Source: Streptomyces paradoxus (GTDB lineage: Bacteria > Actinomycetota > Actinomycetes > Streptomycetales > Streptomycetaceae). Taken from it: a DNA stretch of 64,000 nucleotides. The stretch is taken from positions 705,102-769,101 of the forward strand of contig NZ_JACHGV010000002.1 of assembly GCF_014202475.1 (NCBI RefSeq), read 5' to 3'. The translations under genes were made by a program, and so were the position numbers. This document shows positions 52,880 to 61,074 of this stretch, one piece after another. The notes under the pieces are model-generated. The model was not told the origin of the DNA. It saw only the letters and a program-made list of their open reading frames with translations, and did no database searches. Within the stretch, counting starts at the first letter, position 1. Each line of letters opens with the position of its first letter.

Positions 52880-53842
52880 TCAGACCCGTACGCGCAAGGA
52901 GTAGAAGCGGGTCGTCTGGGCCGTGTTCTGGTTGTCGTCGCTGACCAGCAGGACCTTCAACGTGCTTTTCGTCCTGCCCGTGATCGTCATGCCCTCGATG
53001 TTGTCCAGGAGGGGGTTCGGCTGGGGCTGCTTGGCCGTCGCTCCCAGTGACGGGCAGGTGACCAGGTCGGTGAGCAGGGTCTTCCTCATCGCGTGGCGCG
53101 GGTCGGCCAGGTACAGGCGGACCGTGTTGCCCACGCCGGCCGTGAAGCCGCGTTCCAGGACCAGGAGGCGGCCGTCGGGGGTGGCCTGGATCTCGGGGAC
53201 GCCGAGGCCGGGGTCCGTGCGGTAGGTGTACCGGGCGGCGGGCCGGAAGTGGCTCCCGTGGCGGGTCCAGGTCTGGAAGCGGACGGTGTCGACGGGGTCG
53301 CCGGTCAGGGCGTACTCCATGGACGCGACCAGGGTGCGACCGCCGGGCATCAGGGTGAGGCCCTCGAAGGTGCCGTTGGGCTGTCCCCGGCCCGCGGGGC
53401 TCACCCGCAGGTCGTCCGGGACGGGGAGGCGGTCGAGGATCCTGCCGGCGCGAGAGTAGCGGCGTACCGACGGCTCGGTCTCGGAGGTGACGAGGTATGT
53501 GCCGTCGCCGTCCACGACCAGGCCCTCGGAGTCGAGCGCGGCTCCGGTCTCGTCGGCGAGCGGGACCACGGACCGGGGGTTCAGGGTCCTCGCGTCCAGG
53601 CGGAACAGCGACGAGCGGTCCGAGAGGGCGGCCAGGGAGCCGTCCCGGTCCACGGCGAGCGCCGAGAGGTTGCCGACGAAGGTGCCGTCGTACGTCGTCT
53701 TGTCGAGCGCGTCGGAGAAGCGGTCGACGGAGACGGACGGCGAGCAGGCGTGGGACGTCGCCTGGGCGGGGCCGGCGGCGGTCAGGCACGTGGCCGCCGC
53801 CAGGCCTGCCGTGAGGAGGGCGAGGCGGGTTCTCAGAGGCAT
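52880..53842 (-). CDS. Secreted esterase-like/phytase-fold protein
   Basis: A 320-residue secreted protein (signal peptide about 1-28, ending AQA). The mature part matches the esterase-like-activity-of-phytase family, a beta-propeller: GNLSALAVDRDGSLAALSDRS, DSEGLVVDGDGTYLVTSE, FEGLTLMPGGRTLVASME and DNIEGMTITGRTKSTLKVLLVSDDN are the blade signatures. Acidic residues may bind Ca2+ and phosphate. Catalysis is not demonstrated for most members. The start could be ATG 53842 or GTG 53851. Confidence 0.82.
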   Translation of the reverse strand: MPLRTRLALLTAGLAAATCLTAAGPAQATSHACSPSVSVDRFSDALDKTTYDGTFVGNLSALAVDRDGSLAALSDRSSLFRLDARTLNPRSVVPLADETGAALDSEGLVVDGDGTYLVTSETEPSVRRYSRAGRILDRLPVPDDLRVSPAGRGQPNGTFEGLTLMPGGRTLVASMEYALTGDPVDTVRFQTWTRHGSHFRPAARYTYRTDPGLGVPEIQATPDGRLLVLERGFTAGVGNTVRLYLADPRHAMRKTLLTDLVTCPSLGATAKQPQPNPLLDNIEGMTITGRTKSTLKVLLVSDDNQNTAQTTRFYSLRVRV

Positions 53843-54041
53843 GGGCGTCACCGTAGAGCGGGCCGGTGACGCCGGGTGGACGGCAAGGTGAAGGTCGGCC
53901 GTTCCGGTGAGCCGGTCACACGGCGAGCCACTTGCCCCGCCTTATGGATGTTTGCCCGGATATGGAGAACGTCCTTCCCCCGCGCTCTGCACCATCCTCG
54001 CCATCGTCAAGAGGCTCCTGGACGTCCTCGGCCGGACCGCG

Positions 54042-54893
54042 TCAACTCGCCGCCAGATCCTTGTGGATGACCTTGGCCACGGCCTGGATGGTGGCGATGC
54101 CGTAGTTCATCGTGCTGTTGCCGTGGGTCAGCACGGTCATCACGTAGTCGTGGCCGCCGCCCTTGAACGCGCCGACGCTGTGCACCCGCCACCCGTTCGT
54201 GGAGCGCTGCAGCCAGCCGTTCTTGACGGCCACTGTGACGCCCGAGGGCACTCCGTACGGGGTGCCCCAGCGCTGGGACGAGACGACCTGGCCCATCAGC
54301 TTCACGATGTAGGCCCGGGAGTTGTCGCTGAGGACCGCGTTCTTGGCGGTGAGGAGCTTCAGCAGCTTCTGCTCGTCGGTGACGGTGATCTGCGTCAGAC
54401 CCCAGTAGCCGTTCGCGCCGGGCTTGGTCTGCGTCATGCCGGCGGCCGCGAGGAAGTTCTTGATCTTCGTCATGCCGAGCTGCTTCCACAGGGTGGAGGT
54501 CGCCGCGTTGTCCGACTTGGTGATCATCGCCTTGGCGAGGGTGTTCTCGCGGTCGGTGAGGTACCGGTTCGTCTTCTTGGCGTCCCACAGCAGCGCGGCG
54601 AGGACGGTCACCTTGACGACGCTGGCCGAGTCGTAGGCGGAACTCGCCCGCAGGGTGCAGGTCGTGTCGGTGCTGCGGTCGTAGAGGCCGACGGCCACCG
54701 TACCCTTGCGGGTGGCGAGCGCGGCGGTGATGTCCTTCTTCAGCTTGGCGGCGAGCCCCGCCTTGGCGGACGTGCAGATCACGGCCGGAGCGGCGGCGGA
54801 GGCGGGCGTGGCGGTGGCGACGAGCGGCACGAGGACGCCCGTACCCACGGCCGCCGCCAGCACTCTCGCGCGGCGGGATATCCCAGAAGTCAT
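54042..54893 (-). CDS. Secreted class A beta-lactamase-like serine hydrolase
   Basis: A 283-residue secreted penicillin-binding-like protein. It has a signal peptide (about 1-34, ending ASA), then S91-V-V-K94 (SxxK), S127-D-N129 (SDN) and K224-N-G226 in place of KTG. I see no equivalent of the omega-loop Glu that deacylates beta-lactams. A peptidoglycan hydrolase, DD-peptidase or sensor role is therefore more likely than resistance. The start at 54893 is chosen over ATG 54902. Confidence 0.85.
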   Translation of the reverse strand: MTSGISRRARVLAAAVGTGVLVPLVATATPASAAAPAVICTSAKAGLAAKLKKDITAALATRKGTVAVGLYDRSTDTTCTLRASSAYDSASVVKVTVLAALLWDAKKTNRYLTDRENTLAKAMITKSDNAATSTLWKQLGMTKIKNFLAAAGMTQTKPGANGYWGLTQITVTDEQKLLKLLTAKNAVLSDNSRAYIVKLMGQVVSSQRWGTPYGVPSGVTVAVKNGWLQRSTNGWRVHSVGAFKGGGHDYVMTVLTHGNSTMNYGIATIQAVAKVIHKDLAAS

Positions 54894-55088
54894 GCACCCC
54901 ATGACTCCCGGACGGGGGCGAATGGTTGTAGGCGTGACGAAGGCTTGTGCGAGTCGTTACCGGAGGCCGCCCGGTTTCACAGGTTGCGGCCAGCTCCGGC
55001 ACAGCGGCCTCCCACCACGGCCTCCCACCATGGCCGGCCGTCGCCGGCTTCTGATGGGCCGCGGCCGTGTCGCTGGTCCCGCTTCGAG

Positions 55089-55238
55089 GTGACGGCGTGG
55101 GTGCGGCAGCACGGCACGGTGGTGCGGGAGAGCGACTACCGCAACCGTACGAGTACGGACTCCGGCAACGGCTCCGAATCCTCCTCGCGGTCCGGCCAGT
55201 CCGCCGTCTACCGCCTGGACGCGTCCGACGTCAGCTGA
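55089..55238 (+). CDS. Short coding-like frame, possible remnant of a larger gene
   Basis: From GTG 55089 the frame encodes 49 residues (VTAWVRQHGTVVRESDYRNR... ending YRLDASDVS) with very high third-position G/C, typical of real coding DNA here. A 10-bp hairpin follows 22 bases after the stop. There is no ribosome site, and coding bias fades upstream of about 55060. It is either a short gene or the surviving 3' end of a deleted one. No family recognised. The rest of 54894-55349 shows nothing clear. Confidence 0.35.
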   Translation: MTAWVRQHGTVVRESDYRNRTSTDSGNGSESSSRSGQSAVYRLDASDVS

Positions 55239-55260
55239 CCCGAACCACCACACACCGCCG

Positions 55261-55291
55261 AACGGCCCCGACCCCTCGGTCCGGGGCCGTT
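55261..55291 (+). terminator. Hairpin after the short coding-like frame
   Basis: AACGGCCCCG (55261-55270) and CGGGGCCGTT (55282-55291) form a perfect 10-bp stem with an 11-base loop, a good terminator for transcripts ending near 55238. Confidence 0.65.
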
Positions 55292-55349
55292 CCCGCGTCC
55301 CCGATCATGGACACCGGTGTCCGGCGATCGGGTGAAGGGAAGCACAACG

Positions 55350-55970
55350 GTGGGCTACTGCCTGGAGATGAGCACCGGCGACATGAGAACGGTGGTGCGG
55401 CTGCTCACGGCGGTGGAGCGGACCGAGCAGCAGGAGCGCACACTGACCCGGGTGCGCACGGAGTGCGAGCGGACCGACGCCCGTTTCCGGGAGCAGGGCA
55501 TCGACCTGGACGTCTCCATCAGCCGCGCCCTGGACGAGCTGATCGACGGCACCCCGAGTACCGACCTCTGCCCCGCCTACAGCTACGCCTTCTACCAGGC
55601 CGTCGCGGCGCACTTCTCCGACCCCACCGACCTCGGCGCCTGGCGCCGCCCGGCGTGGTTCTACGCCATGGACGACGAACTGGCCCGGCACGGCGTACCG
55701 TCCGACCTGCTCCCGGGCACGTTCCTGTTCAGCGGTCCGCCGCTGCGGCTGCCCCACCCCGGTGACGCGGTGCCCGCGATCGGCACCCTGCCGGCCCAGC
55801 GGGCCTCCGCTCTGGCCGATGCCTACGGGTCCGTGCTCGGCCGCCTGGATCCCGAATTCCGCGACGCGGCCCGCCGGTTCGCCGAGGTCATGCGGTTCGA
55901 GGCGGAGGAGTGGGAGAGCGCCCGGAAGCTCGGGGCGAATCCGGACACCCTGCTCTTCTGGTTCCACTGA
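55350..55970 (+). CDS. Conserved hypothetical protein
   Basis: A 206-residue soluble protein without signal or membrane helices. The start is GTG 55350 with AAGGGA 9 bases upstream. Visible features are a helical N-terminus (MRTVVRLLTAVERTEQQERTLTRVRTECERTDARF), a central Trp-rich region (GAWRRPAWFYAMDDEL) and a helical C-terminus (RFAEVMRFEAEEWESARKLG). I do not recognise the family. It is alone between a terminator and a secreted protease gene. Confidence 0.7.
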   Translation: MGYCLEMSTGDMRTVVRLLTAVERTEQQERTLTRVRTECERTDARFREQGIDLDVSISRALDELIDGTPSTDLCPAYSYAFYQAVAAHFSDPTDLGAWRRPAWFYAMDDELARHGVPSDLLPGTFLFSGPPLRLPHPGDAVPAIGTLPAQRASALADAYGSVLGRLDPEFRDAARRFAEVMRFEAEEWESARKLGANPDTLLFWFH

Positions 55971-56101
55971 CCGCTGCCGGAACTCTTGACGCCGCCTTTC
56001 CCACCGGGATACTTGCGGTCGACAGCGCGCCAACTGCCGTGTCATACAAGGGTTTTGTGTGGACGGCGGCGCCGCTTGTACGAGATCCCGAACGTCGTGC
56101 G

Positions 56102-56118
56102 AAGTTTCGCAAGTTTCG
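56102..56118 (+). promoter_or_regulatory. Direct repeat in the promoter region of the metalloprotease gene
   Basis: AAGTTTCG occurs at 56102-56109 and 56111-56118, 9 bp apart. Similar AGTTTC elements occur in front of the GH3 gene (43266-43274). A shared regulator of secreted hydrolases is possible but unproven. Confidence 0.4.
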
Positions 56119-56148
56119 TGACGACCACCCCCACTGGAGGATCCGCAC

Positions 56149-56751
56149 ATGAGCCCACGCAAGGCACTCATAGCCGCCCTGACCGCCGCACTGCTGGCCG
56201 GACCCGGCGTCGCCCAGGCCGCCACGGTCCAGGCACCGCCCGCCCCCGCCCGGGAACGCGCCGCGGCGGCCACCATCACCTGGTCCCTGGTCCGCGCGAG
56301 CAACCCCACCGCGGACCAGCGCTCGGCCTACGACCTCATCACCAAGGCCATGAACGCGGCGGTGGCCCGCTACAACAACCTCAGCGACCTGGGCAAGACC
56401 ATCACGGTCCGCTACGAGCCGGGGGTCCCCACCGCCGACGGCAACATCAACGGCACCATCCGCTTCGGCAGCAACCGCAGCTACATGAACGAGCGGACGG
56501 CGCTGCACGAGATCGCCCACACCATCGGCGTGGGGACCAGCTCGGGCTGGTCCCGCCTGGGCGGCAGCGGCACCTGGACCGGCGGCCAGGCCACCGCCCT
56601 CGTCAAGCAGTACGACGGCTCCGGCGCAAAGATCTCCACCGGCGGCGGCCACTTCTGGCCCTACGGCCTGAACTACGACAACGAGTGGTCGGGAACGGCC
56701 GCCGACCGCCACGTCCACATCGTCGCCGCGATGGTCCGCGACGGTCTCTGA
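56149..56751 (+). CDS. Secreted zinc metalloprotease-like protein
   Basis: A 200-residue secreted protein with a signal peptide (about 1-24, ending AQA). The zinc motif HEIAHTIGVG (HExxH plus distal G/H region) lies near 124-133, after a Ser/Asn-rich stretch IRFGSNRSYMNERTALHEIAH. It is related to the small actinomycete metalloendopeptidases. The C-terminus has a Gly-rich loop (SGAKISTGGGHFWPYGLNYDNEW) with His and Asp that may be further ligands. GGAGG lies 8 bases before ATG 56149. It is probably a secreted protease, monocistronic. Confidence 0.8.
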   Translation: MSPRKALIAALTAALLAGPGVAQAATVQAPPAPARERAAAATITWSLVRASNPTADQRSAYDLITKAMNAAVARYNNLSDLGKTITVRYEPGVPTADGNINGTIRFGSNRSYMNERTALHEIAHTIGVGTSSGWSRLGGSGTWTGGQATALVKQYDGSGAKISTGGGHFWPYGLNYDNEWSGTAADRHVHIVAAMVRDGL

Positions 56752-56767
56752 CCGGTCCGGCCGGCGC

Positions 56768-58453
56768 TCACCCCAGGTGCGTCGGCGCGAACATCCGCAG
56801 CACGGCCGGGAGCAGGACCACCGAGGGCCCGGGCGCCCGGAGCGCCTTGGCGAGGTCCTGCTCCAGGTTCTCCGGGGTCGTCCTGACCCCGGGCACACCG
56901 AAGGACTCCGCGAGGGCCACGTAGTCGGGCCGGGCCAGTTCCGTCGCGGTCGCCTGGCCGAACGCGTCGCTCATGTACTCGCGCAGGATGCCGTAGCCGC
57001 CGTCGTCGACGATCAGCCAGGTGACGTCCAGGTCGTACTGGCGGGCCGTCGCCAGCTCGGCGATCGAGTACAGGGCCCCGCCGTCGCCGGAGACGGCGAG
57101 GACCGGCCGGGTCGGGTCGGCCGCCGCGGCGCCGAGTGCCGCCGGGAAGGCGTAGCCGAGGCCGCCCGCGCCCTGCGCCGAGTGCATGTGGTTGGGGCCC
57201 TTGGCGTCGAAGGCCGACCAGGCCCAGTAGGCGAGGATCGTCATGTCCCAGAAGGACGGGGAGTCGGCGGGCAGCGCCTTGCGGACGGAGGCCAGCACGT
57301 CCTGTTCCAGGGTGAGTTCCTGGGCGGCGATGCGGTCGGCGACCTTGGCGAGCACCTCCCGGACCCGGTCGGCGGCCGTCGCGTCCTCGCGGGCCGGCAC
57401 CGTCTCCAGCAGCGCCTGCAACGCCAGGCGGGCGTCCGCGTGGATGCCCAGTGCCGGGTGGTTGGACTCCAGCTTGCCGAGGTCGGCCTCGATCTGGACG
57501 ACCCGGCCCCGGGGCTTGAACGTGTGGTAGTTCGAGGAGAGTTCGCCGAGGCCCGAGCCGACGACCAGGAGGACGTCGGCGTCCTCCAGGAAGTCGGTGG
57601 TGTGCCGGTCCTCGATCCACGACTGGAGCGACAGCGGGTGCTTCCAGGGGAACGCGCCCTTGCCGCCGGGGGTGGTGACGACCGGCGCTTGGAGCCGCTC
57701 CGCCAGCTGCCGCAGCTTGCCGGAGGCGTCCGCCCGGACCACTCCCCCGCCCGCGATGATCGCCGGACGGGCCGCCTTGGACAGCAGATCGGCGGCCACG
57801 GCGGTCAGTTCGGGGCGCGGCGGCAGCTCCTCGGGGAAGGCGTCGCCGCCCGTGACGACCGGTACGGCCGTCTCGGCGAGCAGGACGTCCTGCGGGATCT
57901 CCACCCACACCGGGCCGTGCGGGGCCGACAGGGCCGACGTCCAGGCCGCCTCGATCGCGGAGGGGATCTGGGACTGAGTGCGGACGGTGTGGACGGACTT
58001 GACCACGCCACGGAACGAGGCGGCCTGGTCCGGGAGTTCGTGGAGGTAGCCGTGCCGGCCGCCGCCGAGGCCCGCCGTCGGCACCTGGCTGCTGATCGCC
58101 AGCACGGGCGCCGAGGCCGCCGCCGCCTCCTGGAGCGCGGCGAGCGAGGTCAGCGCACCCGGCCCCGTCGACAGCAGCAGCGGCGCGGCCTCACCGGTGA
58201 TCCGGCCGAATGCGTCCGCCGCGAACCCGGCGTTGTTCTCCACCCGCAGGCCGATGTACCTGAGGTCAGAGCGGCGCAGCGCGTCGAACATGCCGAGCGC
58301 GTGCTGGCCGGGCAGTCCGAACACGGTCGTGGCGCCGAGAGCGGCCAGCGTCTCCACGACCAGGTCTCCGCCGCGTCGGCCGGGAGGAGGGTTCAGGGCG
58401 GCCTCCGTCTGGGCGGGCGTGGGGCGGAGCACCAGGTCGTGGTCGTGAGTCAC
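56768..58453 (-). CDS. Thiamine-diphosphate-dependent enzyme, acetolactate-synthase-like
   Basis: A 561-residue TPP enzyme. The activating Glu is E72 ([17 protein letters not shown]). The TPP/Mg motif begins [12 protein letters not shown] and continues to LIVDDGGYG near the C-terminus. It lacks the FAD-specific features of housekeeping acetolactate synthase, and the locus has no small subunit. Its ATG overlaps the ureohydrolase stop (ATGA), so the two work together. It may act on the keto acid left after guanidine release. The TPP/ureohydrolase pairing recalls CeaS2/Pah of clavulanate synthesis, but no other clavulanate gene is here. Substrate unknown. Confidence 0.82.
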   Translation of the reverse strand: MTHDHDLVLRPTPAQTEAALNPPPGRRGGDLVVETLAALGATTVFGLPGQHALGMFDALRRSDLRYIGLRVENNAGFAADAFGRITGEAAPLLLSTGPGALTSLAALQEAAAASAPVLAISSQVPTAGLGGGRHGYLHELPDQAASFRGVVKSVHTVRTQSQIPSAIEAAWTSALSAPHGPVWVEIPQDVLLAETAVPVVTGGDAFPEELPPRPELTAVAADLLSKAARPAIIAGGGVVRADASGKLRQLAERLQAPVVTTPGGKGAFPWKHPLSLQSWIEDRHTTDFLEDADVLLVVGSGLGELSSNYHTFKPRGRVVQIEADLGKLESNHPALGIHADARLALQALLETVPAREDATAADRVREVLAKVADRIAAQELTLEQDVLASVRKALPADSPSFWDMTILAYWAWSAFDAKGPNHMHSAQGAGGLGYAFPAALGAAAADPTRPVLAVSGDGGALYSIAELATARQYDLDVTWLIVDDGGYGILREYMSDAFGQATATELARPDYVALAESFGVPGVRTTPENLEQDLAKALRAPGPSVVLLPAVLRMFAPTHLG

Positions 58454-59430
58454 TTCGCTTCCGAGTCCTTCCGGGCCGCGGCGATCTGGCGCGACATGAT
58501 CGTGGTCAGTTCGTACGCGGTGTGCGACGCCGCCACCGACGTGATCTCCGCGTGGTCGTACGCGGGGGCCACTTCGACGACGTCGGCCGACACCAGGTTG
58601 CAGGATGCCAGGCCGCGCAGGATCTCCAGCAACTCGCGCGAGGTCATGCCGCCGGCCTCGGGGGTGCCGGTGCCGGGGGCGTGGGCCGGGTCGAGGCAGT
58701 CGATGTCGATGGAGATGTACAGCGGGCGGTCGCCGATGCGCTGGCGGAGCTGGTCGGCGACCTCGTCGGCGCCGCGCCGGTAGACGTCGGCCGAGGTGAC
58801 GATGCCGAAGCCCATCTTCTCGTCGTCGGTCAGGTCCTGCTTGCCGTAGAGCGGGCCGCGGGTGCCGACGTGGGACAGGGCGGAGGTGTCGAGGATGCCC
58901 TCCTCGACCGCGCGGCGGAACGGGGTGCCGTGGGTGTACTCGGCGCCGAAGTAGGTGTCCCAGGTGTCGAGGTGGGCGTCGAAGTGGAGCAGGGCCACCG
59001 GGCCGTGCTTCTTCGCCACCGAGCGCAGCAGGGGCAGCGCGATGGTGTGGTCGCCGCCGAGGGTCATCAGGCGGGCGCCGGTGCCGAGCAGGTCGTCCGC
59101 GGCGGCCTCGACGGTCTCGACGGCCTCGTTGATGTTGAACGGGTTCACGGCGATGTCGCCGCCGTCCGCCACCTGCGCGAGGGCGAAGGGCGAGGCGTCC
59201 TGCGCCGGGTTGTACGGGCGCAGCAGCCGGGACGCCTCGCGGATCGCATTGCCGCCGAAGCGGGCGCCCGGACGGTACGAGACGCCCGAGTCGAACGGCA
59301 CGCCCACCACCGCGACATCGGCCCGGCCGACCTCGTCCAGCCGGGGCAGGCGGGCGAAAGTCGCCGGTCCCGCGTACCGGGGAACACGGGAGGAGTCGAC
59401 GGGCCCGCGCGGAGTCTCGTTGCTGCTCAT
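58450..59430 (-). CDS. speB: Agmatinase/guanidino-acid ureohydrolase
   Basis: A 326-residue Mn2+ ureohydrolase that removes urea from agmatine or a related guanidino compound. The metal ligands are H128 (GGDHT), D151/H153/D155 (FDAHLDT) and D242/D244 (SIDIDCLDP), all intact. The substrate-loop region differs from strict agmatinases, so guanidinobutyrate or guanidinopropionate are alternatives. It is first of a two-gene unit with the TPP enzyme, downstream of the symporter. A motif 20-31 bases upstream is shared with the PucR promoter. Confidence 0.9.
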   Translation of the reverse strand: MSSNETPRGPVDSSRVPRYAGPATFARLPRLDEVGRADVAVVGVPFDSGVSYRPGARFGGNAIREASRLLRPYNPAQDASPFALAQVADGGDIAVNPFNINEAVETVEAAADDLLGTGARLMTLGGDHTIALPLLRSVAKKHGPVALLHFDAHLDTWDTYFGAEYTHGTPFRRAVEEGILDTSALSHVGTRGPLYGKQDLTDDEKMGFGIVTSADVYRRGADEVADQLRQRIGDRPLYISIDIDCLDPAHAPGTGTPEAGGMTSRELLEILRGLASCNLVSADVVEVAPAYDHAEITSVAASHTAYELTTIMSRQIAAARKDSEAK

Positions 59431-59449
59431 GGAGAAATGCCTTCTTTCC

Positions 59450-59461
59450 TACGCTTCATCG
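59450..59461. promoter_or_regulatory. Motif TACGCTTCATCG upstream of the ureohydrolase
   Basis: This 12-mer differs in only two places from TACGTTTCATCC at 61028-61039, upstream of the PucR gene, and has the same orientation. It lies inside TACGC-GATGAA-GCGTA, an inverted repeat on the opposite strand. It is a candidate PucR-family site. Confidence 0.4.
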
Positions 59462-59486
59462 CGTATGTACTGCTTGCCCTATGACT

Positions 59487-60953
59487 CTACTGGGAAGCCG
59501 GAACCGGTTCGGACGCGAGTTCGGCAGAGCGCCCGGCGAGCCGCTCGCGCCAGGCGGCCAGCACGGCGGCGTCGGTGGCCGGAGTGGCCAGGGAGACGAT
59601 CAGGTACGCGGCGAGCGAGGCGAGCAGACCGTAGTAGACGGGCTCGTTGGCGAGGATGCCGTAGGTGGCCATCAGCACGACGACCGCGACTCCGCCGGCC
59701 ACCACGGAGGCCAGGGCGCCGTACACCGTGCCGCGCTTCCACACCAGGCCGCCGAGGATCGGCACGAGCAGTCCGCCGACGAGGAGGTTGTACGCGACGG
59801 TCAGGGCCTCCACGACGTTGTCGATCGCGATGGCCGTGGCGATCACCGCCAGGCCCATGAGCAGGATGAAGGCCCGGTTGCCCTTCACCTCGTCGTGCTC
59901 GCCGGCCGGCGCGTTCCCGCCGATTCCGCGCAGCCGCGACCAGATGTCGTTGTTGGCGACGGTGGCGCAGGCGATCAGCGCGCCGGACGAGGTCGACATC
60001 ACGGCGGCCAACGCCGCGGCGAGCACCAACCCGCGGACACCCACGGGAAGTTCGTCCTTCACGATGGTCGCGAAGGCGTCGTCCGCGCTGCCGAGCTTCG
60101 GGTACAGCACCTTGGCCGCGGTCCCGATGACGGCACCGGCGAGGGCGTAGGCGAGGCAGTAGGTGCCGGCGACGGTCCCGCCCCACTTGGCGGTCCGGTC
60201 GCTGCGGGCGGTGAAGACGCGCTGCCAGATGTCCTGCCCGATGAGCATGCCGAAGGTGTAGATCAGCACGTACGTGAAGATCGTCTCGCCGCCGATGCCC
60301 AGCGGGTCGAAGTACTCCGTGGGCAGCTGCGCCTTCATCTCGCTGAACCCGCCGGCCTTCACGACGGCGATGGGCAGCAGCAGGAGCAGCACCCCGACGG
60401 TCTTCACGACGAACTGCACCATGTCGGTCAGGGTGATCGACCACATGCCGCCGAGGGTCGAGTACGCCACGACGATCGATCCGCCGAGGACGATCGCGGC
60501 CGTGCGGTGCATGTCGAACAGGACGTCGAAGATCGTGGCGTACGCGATGGTCGAGGTGACCGCGAGCATCAGCGTGTACGCCCACATGACGACACCGGAG
60601 ATGATCCCGGCCCGGCCGCCGCCGTAGCGCAGGTCGAGCATCTCGGAGACGGTGTAGACCTTCAGCCGGGCGATGCGGGCCGAGAAGAAGACGGACAGGG
60701 CGAGCAGGCCGAGGCCGATGGTGAAGACCATCCAGGCGCCGGACAGGCCGTACTGGTAGCCCAGGCCCACGCCGCCGATGGTTGAGGCGCCGCCGAGGAC
60801 GATCGCCGCCATGGTGCCGGAGTACATGGCCGGGCCGAGGCGGCGGCCGGCCACGAGGAACTCGCTCTTGGAGCGGGCGCGGCGCATGCCCCACCAGCCC
60901 ATCGCCAGCATGCCGGCCAGGTAGACGACGATGACGGAGTAGTCGACGGCCAC
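59487..60953 (-). CDS. Sodium:solute symporter (SSS family)
   Basis: A 488-residue importer with about 13 predicted helices. The N-terminal FLVAGRRLGPAMYSGTMAAIVLGGASTIGG and the later FGMLIGQDIWQR and MSTSSGALIACATVANNDIW are family landmarks, including the Ser/Thr pairs that bind Na+. It would import a polar, probably guanidino or amino, compound for the downstream ureohydrolase. GTG 60953 follows GGAGG by 4-5 bases. It is divergent from the PucR regulator. Confidence 0.92.
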   Translation of the reverse strand: MAVDYSVIVVYLAGMLAMGWWGMRRARSKSEFLVAGRRLGPAMYSGTMAAIVLGGASTIGGVGLGYQYGLSGAWMVFTIGLGLLALSVFFSARIARLKVYTVSEMLDLRYGGGRAGIISGVVMWAYTLMLAVTSTIAYATIFDVLFDMHRTAAIVLGGSIVVAYSTLGGMWSITLTDMVQFVVKTVGVLLLLLPIAVVKAGGFSEMKAQLPTEYFDPLGIGGETIFTYVLIYTFGMLIGQDIWQRVFTARSDRTAKWGGTVAGTYCLAYALAGAVIGTAAKVLYPKLGSADDAFATIVKDELPVGVRGLVLAAALAAVMSTSSGALIACATVANNDIWSRLRGIGGNAPAGEHDEVKGNRAFILLMGLAVIATAIAIDNVVEALTVAYNLLVGGLLVPILGGLVWKRGTVYGALASVVAGGVAVVVLMATYGILANEPVYYGLLASLAAYLIVSLATPATDAAVLAAWRERLAGRSAELASEPVPASQ

Positions 60954-61027
60954 GGGGCCTCCTTCGATCGGTCTCGCCGAGGGGGACGAGGACTGACCCT
61001 AGGTGGCCGGAAAGCGACTGCGAAGTG

Positions 61028-61039
61028 TACGTTTCATCC
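61028..61039. promoter_or_regulatory. Motif TACGTTTCATCC between symporter and PucR
   Basis: Second copy of the motif found at 59450-59461 (10 of 12 identical), lying in the divergent promoter region of the symporter and PucR genes, 36 bases before the PucR start. Confidence 0.4.
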
Positions 61040-61074
61040 ATTCGAGCCGGTGCCGGATGGAGGGAACGCACACC

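Noticed and set aside
56768..59430. Clavulanic-acid-type biosynthetic cluster
   Set aside because: TPP enzyme plus ureohydrolase resemble CeaS/Pah, but no beta-lactam synthetase, clavaminate synthase or other pathway gene is present; symporter and PucR favour catabolism.
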